This document shows, piece after piece, positions 25,027-34,289 of a stretch of DNA of 64,000 nucleotides. A program made the position numbers and the translations under genes. Source of the stretch: Hoylesella marshii DSM 16973 = JCM 13450 (GTDB lineage Bacteria; Bacteroidota; Bacteroidia; Bacteroidales; Bacteroidaceae); contig NZ_GL397214.1 in the NCBI RefSeq assembly GCF_000146675.1, positions 1,619,347-1,683,346 of the forward strand, read 5' to 3'. The notes under the pieces are model-generated. The model ran no database searches, was not told where the DNA came from, and saw nothing but the letters and a program-made list of their open reading frames with translations. Position 1 is the stretch's first letter. Each line of letters opens with the position of its first letter.

Positions 25027-25034
25027 TATTTTTG
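25027..25034 (+). promoter_or_regulatory. S41 protease promoter, -7 element
   Basis: TATTTTTG matches TAnnTTTG, 22 bases before the chosen ATG at 25056. It overlaps a TTG codon that could be mistaken for the start. Confidence 0.6.
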
Positions 25035-25055
25035 CAAGAGAAAAGAAAACAGGAC

Positions 25056-26726
25056 ATGTGGAATATGAAAAAAGGCCTTTTGAGTATCATTTTGCTGCTT
25101 CCGGCACTTGCCGGCGGAGCACAACAGAAGAAAGACCATCACTTCGATGTAGCGAAAAATATAGAAACATTCAATGCGATTTATAAGAATCTCGACTTGA
25201 TGTATGTCGATACACTCGATGCAAGCGAGGTAATCGGTACGGGCATCAATGCCATGTTAAGGTCGTTAGACCCCTATACGGAGTATTACCCTGAAGATAA
25301 GGCGAAAGACCTTAAACTGATGATTACCGGAAAGTATGCCGGTATCGGCGCACTCATCAAGTACAACATGGCCATTCAACGCGTTGTCATAGACCAACCC
25401 TATGCCAATATGCCGGCAGCAGAGGCCGGTTTGAAGAAAGGAGACATCATCTTGTCTATCGACGATACCGTGATGACGGATAAAGACGCAACTGTGGTGA
25501 GCAGCCGGCTGCGTGGTAATCCCGGCACATCTTTCATTTTAAAGATTCAACGCCCGTCTACCGGCAAACGAATGCAGTTTAAGATAACGCGAAAGGCTAT
25601 CCAAATGCCCGCTGTACCCTACTACGGCCTACAGGAAAATCATATCGGTTACATCCAGCTGAACAGCTTTACGGAAGATTGCAGCAAGGATGTGCGTCGC
25701 GCTTTCTTAGATTTGAAGCGTCAAGGCATGAAAGGTCTCGTGCTAGACCTTCGCGAAAACGGGGGCGGTTCGTTATCGGAAGCCGTATCCATCGTCAACC
25801 TTTTCGTGCCGAAAGGCCTGTCGTTGGTCACCACCAAAGGCAAATTGAAACGCGCGAACCGGACTTACACAACCACAGCAGAGCCTATCGACACGGTGAT
25901 GCCTGTGGTGGTATTGGTCAATGGCGGGTCGGCCAGCTCAAGTGAAGTGACCTGTGGGTCTCTGCAAGACCTCGACCGAGCCGTCGTTTTGGGAACGCGT
26001 ACCTACGGGAAAGGACTTGTTCAGATACCGGTAGACCTGCCTTACAACGGTACATTGAAACTAACGACCGGTCATTACTATATTCCCAGCGGCCGGTGCA
26101 TACAGGCTATCAACTATAAGCATGCCAACGGTGGATATAAAGAGCACATACCTGACTCTCTGACGCGGGTTTTCCATACGGCAAACGGCAGAGAAGTACG
26201 CGACGGAGGAGGCATTAAACCCGACGTGGAGATAATGCCCGACTCCTTACCCAATATCGCCTTCTATCTGGCCTCTGCCGGACGAGACTCCACGGAAGTA
26301 CTGTTCAACTACGAATTAGATTACATCGCTGCTCATCCCACTATTGCTCCACCGGCTCAATTCGCACTGAGCGATGCCGATTATGCCGACTTTAAACGCA
26401 GAGTTCTTCAAAGCCGATTCACTTACGACAGAGAGAGCGAGAAGTATTTGAAGAACCTTGTGAAGCTGGCAAGATTCGAGGGATATTATGATGACGCAAA
26501 GGCCGAGTTTGAAAACCTTGAGAAGAAACTGAGCCACAATATCGCCAAAGACCTCGATATCAATCGGGAGAAACTGAAACAACTGATTGCTGCCGACATC
26601 GTAGCAGCCTATTATTATCAGGCCGGCACGATAGAGAACGGATTGAAGTATGACAACCAAATGAAAGAAGCTGTGAGGTTGCTGCTGAATCCGGCAGAAT
26701 ACAAAAAGATATTGAACGGGAAATAA
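25056..26726 (+). CDS. S41 family C-terminal processing peptidase
   Basis: The product is about 556 aa with an N-terminal signal peptide ('GLLSIILLLPALAGG'), then 'FNAIYKNLDLMYVD', the S41 N-terminal helix, and a PDZ domain ('AAEAGLKKGDIILSIDDT' near 130). The protease core has catalytic Ser in 'NGGSASSSEV' near 293 and Lys in 'RTYGKGLVQ' near 318, and the domain ends 'GGGIKPDVEIMP'. About 150 helical residues follow. Such periplasmic proteases degrade or process envelope proteins. I start at ATG 25056 (or 25065), because TTG at 25032 lies inside the -7 element. It appears monocistronic, followed by the Dlt-like cluster after about 190 bases. Confidence 0.9.
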   Translation: MWNMKKGLLSIILLLPALAGGAQQKKDHHFDVAKNIETFNAIYKNLDLMYVDTLDASEVIGTGINAMLRSLDPYTEYYPEDKAKDLKLMITGKYAGIGALIKYNMAIQRVVIDQPYANMPAAEAGLKKGDIILSIDDTVMTDKDATVVSSRLRGNPGTSFILKIQRPSTGKRMQFKITRKAIQMPAVPYYGLQENHIGYIQLNSFTEDCSKDVRRAFLDLKRQGMKGLVLDLRENGGGSLSEAVSIVNLFVPKGLSLVTTKGKLKRANRTYTTTAEPIDTVMPVVVLVNGGSASSSEVTCGSLQDLDRAVVLGTRTYGKGLVQIPVDLPYNGTLKLTTGHYYIPSGRCIQAINYKHANGGYKEHIPDSLTRVFHTANGREVRDGGGIKPDVEIMPDSLPNIAFYLASAGRDSTEVLFNYELDYIAAHPTIAPPAQFALSDADYADFKRRVLQSRFTYDRESEKYLKNLVKLARFEGYYDDAKAEFENLEKKLSHNIAKDLDINREKLKQLIAADIVAAYYYQAGTIENGLKYDNQMKEAVRLLLNPAEYKKILNGK

Positions 26727-26917
26727 GACGCTGACGGATACATTTCTATAGGAGAGCGTACACGCCGCTGCATCTCGAAAGCAAAGAAACGGCAGACGCG
26801 ATGCCCGCTCTTTACGGACAACAGCAGTGCCGCCATGTTGCGAAAACATCGGAGGAAACTGACAGAGGCCGACCGACCGACAAACGGCAGACCGGCTTTT
26901 TCTTAACAAAATAACAC

Positions 26918-28405
26918 ATGACATTTAGAGAAAACATTGCAACGCCCCTCGTGCAGACCCTCCATACACACGGAGAAAGAAAGGCTTTCTGCATTGACGG
27001 CATCTATTACACTTATAGAGAGTTGACCGATGCCACGGCGAAAATCAGGCAAGCAGTGCGCCGTTTGTCGCAAAACATCGTGGCACTGGAGGCACATGAC
27101 GACCTTTATACCTATGCTTCTATCCTTGCGCTCTGGTTAGAGGGAAAATGCTACGTGCCCCTTCATCCGCACCAACCATTGGAACGCTGTCTCGATATCC
27201 TGTCGCAATTGGGCACCGACGTGGTACTCGATTCGGGCACCGCTACGCGATACACCCGCCAACAGGTGGTGATGACGACAGCATTGCCTGCCGCGGAACA
27301 GGTCGACGACACCCCCGTAGCGGCTGATGATGCAGATTACGCCTATATCCTTTTTACCTCCGGCAGCACGGGACGTCCCAAAGGAGTGCCCGTTATGCGA
27401 GGCAACGTGGCAGCTTTCGTCGATGCGTTCCGCGCCATGGGTTGTCGGTTGAATGCCGACGACCGCTGTTTGCAGATGTTCGACCTTACCTTCGACCTCT
27501 CCGTACAATCCTTTCTTCTGCCCCTTTTGCACGGTTGCTGCATCTATACCATCGGACACGACCGCATCAAGTATCAGGCCGCATTCGACCTTCTCGATGC
27601 TCACGCCATCACGTTTGCCCTGCTTGTGCCATCGGTGATTCACTATCTGCGTCCTTATATGGAAGAAATCGAACTGCCCGAGCTGCGTTACTCGCTGTTC
27701 TGCGGCGAGGCATTGAGTGCTGATGACACGGAGCAATGGAGCCGAAGCGTGCCCAACGCACGCATCATCAATGTCTACGGTCCTACGGAAAACACCATTT
27801 ACTGCACGGCCTACGACTTCCGGCGCGACGGAAAAAACAAGGAGAAAAACGGCATACTCTGCATTGGACGCGATATGAAGGGCACGAAGAGCATCGTCGT
27901 CGATGAGCAGGAACACGTTGTCTGCGCAGGAGAGAAAGGCGAATTGTGCCTCTCCGGCAGGCAGCTCTTTCCGGGATATTGGCACGATGAGGCAAAGAAC
28001 AGCGAAGCCTTCTTCACCGTCGACGGCACGAGATATTACCGAACGGGGGATATTTGCAGCAAAGATGCCGATGGCGATCTGCTGTACTATGGGCGCAAAG
28101 ATTCGCAGATAAAGATAGGCGGCTATCGTATCGAACTGAGCGAGATAGAATGCGTGGCACGGAAATTCTATCAGGAAACCCGTGCTGTCGTGGCTTTGCC
28201 GCTACCCGACGAGAGCGGCGAAGCCCGTATCCATCTGGTTGTAGAGGGTGAGGCAGCCGTGCAGAGCGACGAGCTGCAAGCCTTTATGCGCCGGTTCCTA
28301 CCCGTCTACATGCTACCTGCCGAGATACATCGCCTCGACACCTTTCCACAGAACATGAACAACAAAACCGACCGCCGGCGCATAGCCGAGCTGATAGGTG
28401 GATGA
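26918..28405 (+). CDS. DltA-like amino-acid adenylating enzyme
   Basis: The 495-aa AMP-forming ligase carries the core motifs: A3 'LFTSGSTGRPKGVP' near 145, A5 'NVYGPTENTIYCTAYD' near 285, A7 'YYRTGDICSK' near 370, A8 'GRKDSQIKIGGYRIEL' near 388 and A10 Lys in 'NNKTDRRRI' near 485. It resembles D-alanine:carrier ligase and NRPS A-domains. The stop overlaps the ATG of the carrier-protein gene (ATGA), which marks its partner. The activated acid is not known: D-Ala is likeliest by analogy. This is a Gram-negative, so the final acceptor would not be lipoteichoic acid. Confidence 0.88.
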   Translation: MTFRENIATPLVQTLHTHGERKAFCIDGIYYTYRELTDATAKIRQAVRRLSQNIVALEAHDDLYTYASILALWLEGKCYVPLHPHQPLERCLDILSQLGTDVVLDSGTATRYTRQQVVMTTALPAAEQVDDTPVAADDADYAYILFTSGSTGRPKGVPVMRGNVAAFVDAFRAMGCRLNADDRCLQMFDLTFDLSVQSFLLPLLHGCCIYTIGHDRIKYQAAFDLLDAHAITFALLVPSVIHYLRPYMEEIELPELRYSLFCGEALSADDTEQWSRSVPNARIINVYGPTENTIYCTAYDFRRDGKNKEKNGILCIGRDMKGTKSIVVDEQEHVVCAGEKGELCLSGRQLFPGYWHDEAKNSEAFFTVDGTRYYRTGDICSKDADGDLLYYGRKDSQIKIGGYRIELSEIECVARKFYQETRAVVALPLPDESGEARIHLVVEGEAAVQSDELQAFMRRFLPVYMLPAEIHRLDTFPQNMNNKTDRRRIAELIGG

Positions 28406-28659
28406 AAACAACATACACAATGGAAAAAGAAGAAATTTTAAGTGGCGTAAGCCGCGTTATCTGCCGCGTGTTAAACAAAGAAGCATTGCAGATAACTCCC
28501 GAGACTACAGCCCATGACGTGGATGGATGGGACTCACTGTCGAACATGAAGATTATCAGTGAGACCGAAAAAGCATTTGGCATGAAGTTTAAACTGCGCG
28601 AAATCGTGCGTATGAAGAATGTAGGCGAGATGTGCGACGTCATCGCCAGCCGGCTGTAA
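28402..28659 (+). CDS. Acyl/aminoacyl carrier protein, DltC-like
   Basis: The 85-aa four-helix carrier has the phosphopantetheine site 'DVDGWDSLSNMKIISE' with Ser at about residue 45 ('DSLS'). It overlaps the ligase gene by 4 bases; another ATG at 28420 is possible. The predicted role is to hold the activated residue as a thioester for the membrane acyltransferase encoded downstream. It is separate from the fatty-acid AcpP: the net charge is lower and the helix 3 region 'LREIVRMKNVGEM' differs. Confidence 0.88.
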   Translation: MKTTYTMEKEEILSGVSRVICRVLNKEALQITPETTAHDVDGWDSLSNMKIISETEKAFGMKFKLREIVRMKNVGEMCDVIASRL

Positions 28660-28848
28660 AGAGGCCGATGCGCAGCATTCGTCCACGGATACGTGAGCTG
28701 GAGCGCATGCCGACAAGCGAATAAAAGATGACAGAAGGCTATGTCATCCTTATAACATGTAGACGGGCTGTCTCATGAGCGATTGAGATTCAATGATGAC
28801 AAGACGCTACGGCTCCATTCCCCATTCGCATAGCAATATTTTATAATT

Positions 28849-30219
28849 ATGGAATTTCTCTCTATACCTTTCAGTATCTGCCTGATACTGACCTTTGTGC
28901 TTTACTATGCCCACGTGCAACGACAGTGGCAGCGAGGATTGCTGTTGGTGTCGAGTGCCGTTTTCATCGGCTACTACGACATCGTTTACCTCGTCTATAC
29001 CTTGGGCATTACGCTGTTCACGTTTTACTACGGTCGATTCCTCGCTCGTATGCAGGCACGCGGCTCGGCAGGCTACGTGCTTTCCGGCGGTATCGTCGCA
29101 CTTGTGGGCACTTGGCTGGCGGCGCGTTACTGTTCGTCGGCCTTTCCGCTGGGCATCTCGTTCTATACATTTCAGGCCATCGCCTACCTCATCGACATTT
29201 ACTGGGAAGAAGAGCCCGAGGAGAGCCTGCCCGACTTCTGTCTTTACATGATGCTCTTCATGAAGTTTCTATCGGGACCTATCGAGCGCAGCTATGACCT
29301 GTTACCCCAACTCAAACAGTCTCATGCTTTCAACTATACCAAGGTGGTGGACGGCATGAAGCTGCTGCTATGGGGAGCGTTTATGAAGCTCGTTATCGCC
29401 GACCGGCTTGCCACACCCTTAGACAGCGTGTTCGCCGACGTGCATTCGGCATCGGGCATGCAGTTGCTCGAGGCCACACTTATCTATCCGATTCAATTGT
29501 ATGCCGACTTCTCGGGCTATACGAATATGGCGCTCGGACTTGCTGCGATGTTTGGTTTCAAGCTGTCTCCTAACTTCAATCGTCCGTTTGCGGCACTTTC
29601 CACGGGCGACCTTTGGCGGCGTTGGCACATGTCTCTGTCGTTTTGGGTGCGCGACTACGTATTCGTTCCGCTCTCTGCCTCTCTGCGCAAGTGGGGAATG
29701 TGGGGTGTATCGGTCTCGTTGTTGGTCACCTTTGCCGTCATCGGTGTATGGCACGGCGCGGGCTGGACGTTTGCCATCTACGGATTGATACAGGGTGCGG
29801 TCATCATCTACGAGACCGTCTGCGCCCGCCAACGCGACCGAATGAAAGCCCGAACCCAACGCCATCTCTACGCTTTCGTCATGATACTGCGCACGTATCT
29901 GCTCTTTGCCCTCTCGCTGCTGTTCTTCCGTTTAGAGACCGTCGGGGAGGTGATATACACCTATACCCATCTGCTCGACGGCATGGATACCAACGTGAAA
30001 GAGCTGAACTTAGGTATGAAAGACTTTTATTGGATTGTTGTGGCTATCGCCACCACACTCATGCTCACCGTGGAGTACATCCATTCGCGCATCAATCTGC
30101 TTGAACGCACCACACAGTGGCACACCCTTTGGCGTTGGACGGCCTACTTTGCATTTGCGTTTATCATCTTTCTGCTCGGTGCTTTCGGCGTAGAAAACTT
30201 CATCTATATCCAATTCTAA
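28849..30219 (+). CDS. MBOAT acyltransferase, DltB-like
   Basis: The 456-aa membrane protein has about eleven hydrophobic segments and the MBOAT marks: 'FPLGISFYTFQAIAYLID' near 103, 'FMKFLSGPIERSYDLLPQL' near 138, 'RRWHMSLSFWVRDYVFVPL' near 263 and the catalytic His in 'IGVWHGAGWTFAIYG' near 302. It would accept the residue from the carrier protein and pass it across the inner membrane. It lies 189 bases after the carrier gene and 13 before the DltD-like gene. Alginate-acetylase (AlgI-like) function is the alternative, but the carrier/ligase neighbours favour DltB-like. Confidence 0.88.
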   Translation: MEFLSIPFSICLILTFVLYYAHVQRQWQRGLLLVSSAVFIGYYDIVYLVYTLGITLFTFYYGRFLARMQARGSAGYVLSGGIVALVGTWLAARYCSSAFPLGISFYTFQAIAYLIDIYWEEEPEESLPDFCLYMMLFMKFLSGPIERSYDLLPQLKQSHAFNYTKVVDGMKLLLWGAFMKLVIADRLATPLDSVFADVHSASGMQLLEATLIYPIQLYADFSGYTNMALGLAAMFGFKLSPNFNRPFAALSTGDLWRRWHMSLSFWVRDYVFVPLSASLRKWGMWGVSVSLLVTFAVIGVWHGAGWTFAIYGLIQGAVIIYETVCARQRDRMKARTQRHLYAFVMILRTYLLFALSLLFFRLETVGEVIYTYTHLLDGMDTNVKELNLGMKDFYWIVVAIATTLMLTVEYIHSRINLLERTTQWHTLWRWTAYFAFAFIIFLLGAFGVENFIYIQF

Positions 30220-30232
30220 TCCCCTCTCTGCA

Positions 30233-31276
30233 ATGACAAACAACGATAAAATACCGGCCACGCACATGCTCCTGCGCTTCTATGCAAAGTGCTTGCTGCT
30301 GGCCTTGCCCTTTATTGCCCTGTGTGCCGCCTATGTGGCGGAAGACCCATTCATGGTGTTGCGCAACTACGACGACTACGACCACCCCACCTTATGCCAG
30401 AATGAGGGCATGGTGTCGTGGCTTAAATACAAGAGATACCGCAGCAAGATGCACTACGACTCGTTCATCATGGGCTCTTCGTGCACCATGGCCTACGAGT
30501 GTAGCGAGTGGAAAAAGTATATCAAGGGCAGTCCGTTCCGCATGTTCTGCAATGCCGAAGGAATGGCCGACATCCTGCAAAAGGTGGAAGCACTCGACAG
30601 AGAGCCGCACCAGCGCATCAGAAATCTGCTCATCGTTTTAGAAGACCGCATGGTGATGAAAAGCCGCATGCAGACCGATGCCATGCACATCATGCCGCCC
30701 GAGGTGTCGGGAATGGGATGGGTGAAGTACCAGACCACTTTTCTACAGGCATTTTGCAGTCCCTCCTACCTCTTCCCCTACGTGAAATACAAATTAGGAT
30801 GGGCAGACAAGAAAGAAATAAAAGGCATCGTAAACACCGATGGAGCCACTCACACGCGCTATACGAACGATGCCGTATTGACAGAAGAGCACAAGATAGA
30901 CAGCCTCGGTAACGATTATTGGAAGCAAGGCGCATGGGAAAAACAAGGCAAAGAGCCGCAGCAATACAACGTGTTGCCGGCTTATTTGTCGGAACCTCAA
31001 CAAGTGACGCTCCGCAAAATCGCGGCCATCTGCCGTCGCCACGGCACCGATGTGCGCATCATTATCGGGCCTTCATACCATCAGACGGCCTTCAACCCCG
31101 CCGATGTTGCCGTGCTCCGGCGCATCTTCGGCAAAGCAAGCGTCTACGACTTCTCCGACTCTGCTCATCACGCCCTCACTGCACAACACAACTACTACGA
31201 CCCGCCGCATTATCGAAAACAGGTTGGCCGACAGATTCTCCGCGAGGTGTACGGCGCATCTCCCAACAGGCGCTGA
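30233..31276 (+). CDS. DltD/SGNH-like exported transferase
   Basis: The 347-aa protein has one N-terminal membrane segment ('LLALPFIALCAAYVAEDPF') and an SGNH-like catalytic pattern: 'DSFIMGSSCTMAY' near 81 (Ser in GSS) and 'YYDPPHYRKQVG' near 322 (Asp-x-x-His). This is the arrangement used by DltD and by AlgJ/AlgX-type acyl transferases. It lies 13 bases after the MBOAT gene and is the likely last step, handing the residue to an extracytoplasmic acceptor. Overall similarity to Gram-positive DltD is low. It ends 160 bases before a strong terminator. Confidence 0.78.
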   Translation: MTNNDKIPATHMLLRFYAKCLLLALPFIALCAAYVAEDPFMVLRNYDDYDHPTLCQNEGMVSWLKYKRYRSKMHYDSFIMGSSCTMAYECSEWKKYIKGSPFRMFCNAEGMADILQKVEALDREPHQRIRNLLIVLEDRMVMKSRMQTDAMHIMPPEVSGMGWVKYQTTFLQAFCSPSYLFPYVKYKLGWADKKEIKGIVNTDGATHTRYTNDAVLTEEHKIDSLGNDYWKQGAWEKQGKEPQQYNVLPAYLSEPQQVTLRKIAAICRRHGTDVRIIIGPSYHQTAFNPADVAVLRRIFGKASVYDFSDSAHHALTAQHNYYDPPHYRKQVGRQILREVYGASPNRR

Positions 31277-31327
31277 GACCCCTCTGTGCAAAGGGCAGAG
31301 GAAGACCGCAACGAGCGATCCGTTTTT

Positions 31328-31415
31328 TGCTCACCAGCAAACTTTTTTCTGCTCACCAGCAGAATCTTCTTTGCTCACCAGCAGAATTGGGGATGCTCAC
31401 AGACAACTCTTCAGT
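31328..31415 (+). repeat. 22-bp tandem repeat x4 after the Dlt-like cluster
   Basis: TGCTCAC starts at 31328, 31350, 31372 and 31394, exactly 22 bases apart. The first three units share TGCTCACCAGCA and have a small hairpin (TTTGC-TCACCA-GCAAA or TCTGC-TCACCA-GCAGA); the fourth is degenerate. It lies between the DltD-like stop and a terminator. Confidence 0.88.
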
Positions 31416-31436
31416 CACTTGCAAACAGACATAGAA

Positions 31437-31471
31437 GGGGGTGGAAAGTCAATAGCTTTCCACCCCCTTTT
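31437..31471 (+). terminator. Terminator of the Dlt-like cluster
   Basis: GGGGGTGGAAAG (31437-31448) and CTTTCCACCCCC (31456-31467) form a perfect 12-bp stem with TTTT following. Confidence 0.9.
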
Positions 31472-31510
31472 CATGCATCTACACCGACTTGTGTAGTAAA
31501 CCGTGAGAAC

Positions 31511-32185
31511 TTACAACTGCTCGTTGGATAATATGCGATCGAGCTGTTCGAGAAGAACGAACGGGTCTTTCTTTATCTCTTTTAGCTTAAGCTCCTTGCT
31601 ATCGAGGTAATCCACCATCTTTGGGAACCGTTTGAAGCGGTATTTCAAGTTGGCACGCAGGCCAATGGTAATGGCGTTAGTCGGCACGAAAAAGGTAACG
31701 GCTATGTTGTCGCCATCGATGCAATAGCTGCATGGAGTAGACGTTTCCCTACCCATGGTGCCATACGTCCACGAAGACACCGACAGAAAGCCTGTCACAT
31801 ATTTGCCTTGATACACCACCAGCCAGAAATACTTATGCCCCGAGGGTTTCATGTTTTCAGGATGGGTGAGCGCTTTGATGGCATAGAGCGACCAATATTC
31901 CTTGACGTCGCCCGTCTCCTCATTCGTACAAACCAGCTTCTTCACGTCGTTGGCATGATACGTGGTACCGTCTTTACCACCTTTCGTAGCGGTAATGGTA
32001 ATCTCATCCATGTTCTTCACATTCTCCGGACCATAGGTTCCGTAGCTGGCTTTCATGTACCAGCCTTCCACTTTCTTCCCGTCGTTGAGGGTAAGCACGC
32101 ACTTCACGTCGGGTTTCTTTTTCGCCAAAGCCGGAGCGAGACACAGCATTGACAGCAGTAATGTTGCAAACAGTTTCAATTTCAT
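31511..32185 (-). CDS. Exported protein, unknown function
   Basis: The 224-aa product has a clear signal peptide ('KLFATLLLSMLCLAPALA') and no lipobox. The mature part has alternating short strands ('VKCVLTLNDGKKVEGWY' near 27, 'ANDVKKLVCTNEETG' near 78) and a C-terminal helix ('FVLLEQLDRILSNEQL'). I do not recognise a family. A -7 element TATCTTTG is at 32220-32213, 28 bases before the ATG. It converges on the Dlt-like cluster. Confidence 0.75.
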   Translation of the reverse strand: MKLKLFATLLLSMLCLAPALAKKKPDVKCVLTLNDGKKVEGWYMKASYGTYGPENVKNMDEITITATKGGKDGTTYHANDVKKLVCTNEETGDVKEYWSLYAIKALTHPENMKPSGHKYFWLVVYQGKYVTGFLSVSSWTYGTMGRETSTPCSYCIDGDNIAVTFFVPTNAITIGLRANLKYRFKRFPKMVDYLDSKELKLKEIKKDPFVLLEQLDRILSNEQL

Positions 32186-32397
32186 ATTCGTTATGTTTTA
32201 AAGTTAGATATGCAAAGATAAGTAAAATCCCCACAGCCTCTCACAATATTAGATAGATTAACACAACTTTTTTTGCCGATTGTTTGCAACAATTCTCGCA
32301 CGGGCTGGATTGTTTTACCGTGATATGTTCTATAACTATCTGTGTAGAAATCACTCAACAATCAAAGGAGAACGTGCAGGGATTCCCAATTTTTTCG

Positions 32398-32405
32398 TAT
32401 CTTTG
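32398..32405 (+). promoter_or_regulatory. Promoter -7 element of the gene at 32444
   Basis: TATCTTTG, 39 bases before the ATG, matches TAnnTTTG. Confidence 0.62.
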
Positions 32406-32443
32406 CGAGAGACAAAACAGATATCTACCTATTACTAACTGTT

Positions 32444-33790
32444 ATGAATATGAAGAAACATTTACTTTCACTCGTAGTCCTGTGCGGACTCTCACTCACA
32501 GCTTTCTCGCAGACGATGCCGTCGGAGAAAGTCGTTCTCAATGTTGCAGCTGATGCAACAAGCGTGAAGTTCACGTTTCGGCTTACCGACAATTCGGCCT
32601 CGTTGCTCTGCGATTTCGGTGCCGGAGAGGTGGTGAAGAGCTTCCCGTCGAATACCGATGGCTCGCTCACCGTCATGGAATACACTTTCGCTACGCCCTC
32701 TGCTGCCGAACGTACCATTACCATTGCTGCCGACAAACTGAAGACGCTGCGGATCACCAGCAGTAAGACCATCAACGGCATCAATGAAGTGCGCTCTTCC
32801 GTGCTGAAGGATTTCAATGCCGACTACGTTTCCCTTGCCACACATGGTAAGGTAGACGTGTCGTTATGTCCGGTGCTGTCGACACTCACACTCACAGATA
32901 CCGACGCTTCGGAGGTAATACTCCCCAAAAGCGACCACCTTAAAACAGTGCAGGTATCGACTACACTGCTGCAGAAAGGCAGTCTTACGAGCATCAACCT
33001 GACCGATGTGCCGAACTTGGAAGACCTACTCATCAAGGGCGCAAGTATAGACACGCTCGATTTGCGCAACAACAAAGAGCTGAAAGTATTGGTTTGCTCG
33101 TTCGGAAAGAAACGCATGAGAGCCATCTTAGGTGCCAAGGCGTTGCAGAAGATTGAACGATTAGACGTGCGCGGCAATGCACTCGGATTCGACCAGATAC
33201 CCGACCGTGTGCTGCAAGATGTGCCCATCGAGCAGTTCCAATACACCCCTCAACGCGCGTATCACATCAACCCTTCGTGCATCAATGGCTATACGATAGA
33301 CCTCTCGGCACTCTACACGGCCAAAGGCATCGTGACTACCAACAACATCACTACGTTCCGGTGGCGCTATAAGAACGGGAAAGCCGATAAGAAATGGAAA
33401 GATGTTCCTGCCGATAAGGTGCAGAATGCACTCGGAAAATTCACTTTCGACCCCTCATTGGCCTACAACGACAGCCTCACGCTCTACGTCTCCATGTCCA
33501 ATCCGGGCTACCCTAACATCGGAAGTGCCCTGAGCAATAACCTCTTGAGTGTGACGACGTATATCCCGCTGAAGCCTACGGGCATACAGACCGCCGTAGA
33601 AACGAATCTCACCATCGTGCAAACCGCCGAGGGCATCAGCGTAGAGACCGACCGACCGGAGCCGGCCACATTGTGGAACATGGGTGGTCAACAGGTATGG
33701 CAGGGCGCGATTCCAGCTGTTATCAACCTCGACAGAGGTCTCTACATCCTGCGTACCGAAAGTGGGAAGCGGGTGAAGTTCATAAGGTAA
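32444..33790 (+). CDS. Exported leucine-rich-like protein with C-terminal sorting-type tail
   Basis: The 448-aa product starts with a signal peptide ('HLLSLVVLCGLSLTAFS'). Residues 90-260 contain degenerate leucine-rich-like strand repeats ('ALQKIERLDVRGNAL', 'NLEDLLIKGASIDTLDLRN'). The last 75 residues ('GISVETDRPEPATLWNMGGQ', '...INLDRGLYILRTESGKRVKF') look like a type IX secretion C-terminal domain: a beta sandwich ending in basic residues. This suggests surface delivery by the type IX system, whose genes are not in this window. The call rests on the pattern of the tail; a plain Por-like tail without secretion is the alternative. Confidence 0.75.
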   Translation: MNMKKHLLSLVVLCGLSLTAFSQTMPSEKVVLNVAADATSVKFTFRLTDNSASLLCDFGAGEVVKSFPSNTDGSLTVMEYTFATPSAAERTITIAADKLKTLRITSSKTINGINEVRSSVLKDFNADYVSLATHGKVDVSLCPVLSTLTLTDTDASEVILPKSDHLKTVQVSTTLLQKGSLTSINLTDVPNLEDLLIKGASIDTLDLRNNKELKVLVCSFGKKRMRAILGAKALQKIERLDVRGNALGFDQIPDRVLQDVPIEQFQYTPQRAYHINPSCINGYTIDLSALYTAKGIVTTNNITTFRWRYKNGKADKKWKDVPADKVQNALGKFTFDPSLAYNDSLTLYVSMSNPGYPNIGSALSNNLLSVTTYIPLKPTGIQTAVETNLTIVQTAEGISVETDRPEPATLWNMGGQQVWQGAIPAVINLDRGLYILRTESGKRVKFIR

Positions 33791-33889
33791 TCTGCCTTTC
33801 GGATGCACCTGTCTCCCGCTCAAAATGATGGAGATGTACATATACTTTTTATTTTCATTTTATTTGATAGCTACTTTTATGTAGTATTT

Positions 33890-33924
33890 GAGGGTGTGCC
33901 CATCCGGACACACCCTCTTTCTTA
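33890..33924 (+). terminator. Terminator after the leucine-rich-like gene
   Basis: GAGGGTGTG (33890-33898) pairs with CACACCCTC (33909-33917), followed by TTTCTTATT. Confidence 0.8.
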
Positions 33925-34007
33925 TTCCCTTTTGCCGACAACGCTCCCCAACACTCGTGTTTCTCCATGCGCAGTCTCTTATCCTATTTTTGCCGACTCA
34001 TTGAGAG

Positions 34008-34092
34008 AGTCGCACTTACAGCGCTCCATTTAGGGAAACGGTCTATACCCAGCGCAATGCGCTGGGCTGATATGTTACGCACTTACAGCGCT
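34008..34092 (-). repeat. Dispersed palindromic repeat, copy C (single unit)
   Basis: One complete unit in reverse orientation: GTCGCACTTACAGCGCTCCA, then the palindrome CCCAGCGC-AAT-GCGCTGGG at 34048-34066, then TTACGCACTTACAGCGCTTA. This copy shows the basic 85-bp unit most cleanly. Confidence 0.88.
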
Positions 34093-34289
34093 TATTCTTG
34101 TCTTATAAACGGTTAAAATGTAGGGTAGTGGAAATCGCGACTACATACCCTTTGTGTTTGAGGGGCGTAGTTCGTTTCTATAAAGACGTATTAGCCATCT
34201 GAAAATGCTAATAAACAATCTGAAAAGTGGCAATGAACAATCATTCCGCATTGCATACTGTGTTGGAAGAAAAGCTGTACGAAGGAAGG

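Larger units (their letters stand above)
33791..34289. other. Gap with terminator and repeat copy C
   Basis: It contains a terminator at 33890-33924 and the inverse repeat copy at 34008-34092. I see nothing else that can be supported. Confidence 0.65.

Noticed and set aside
25032..25055. TTG start for the S41 protease
   Set aside because: The TTG overlaps the -7 promoter element and would place charged residues before the signal peptide.
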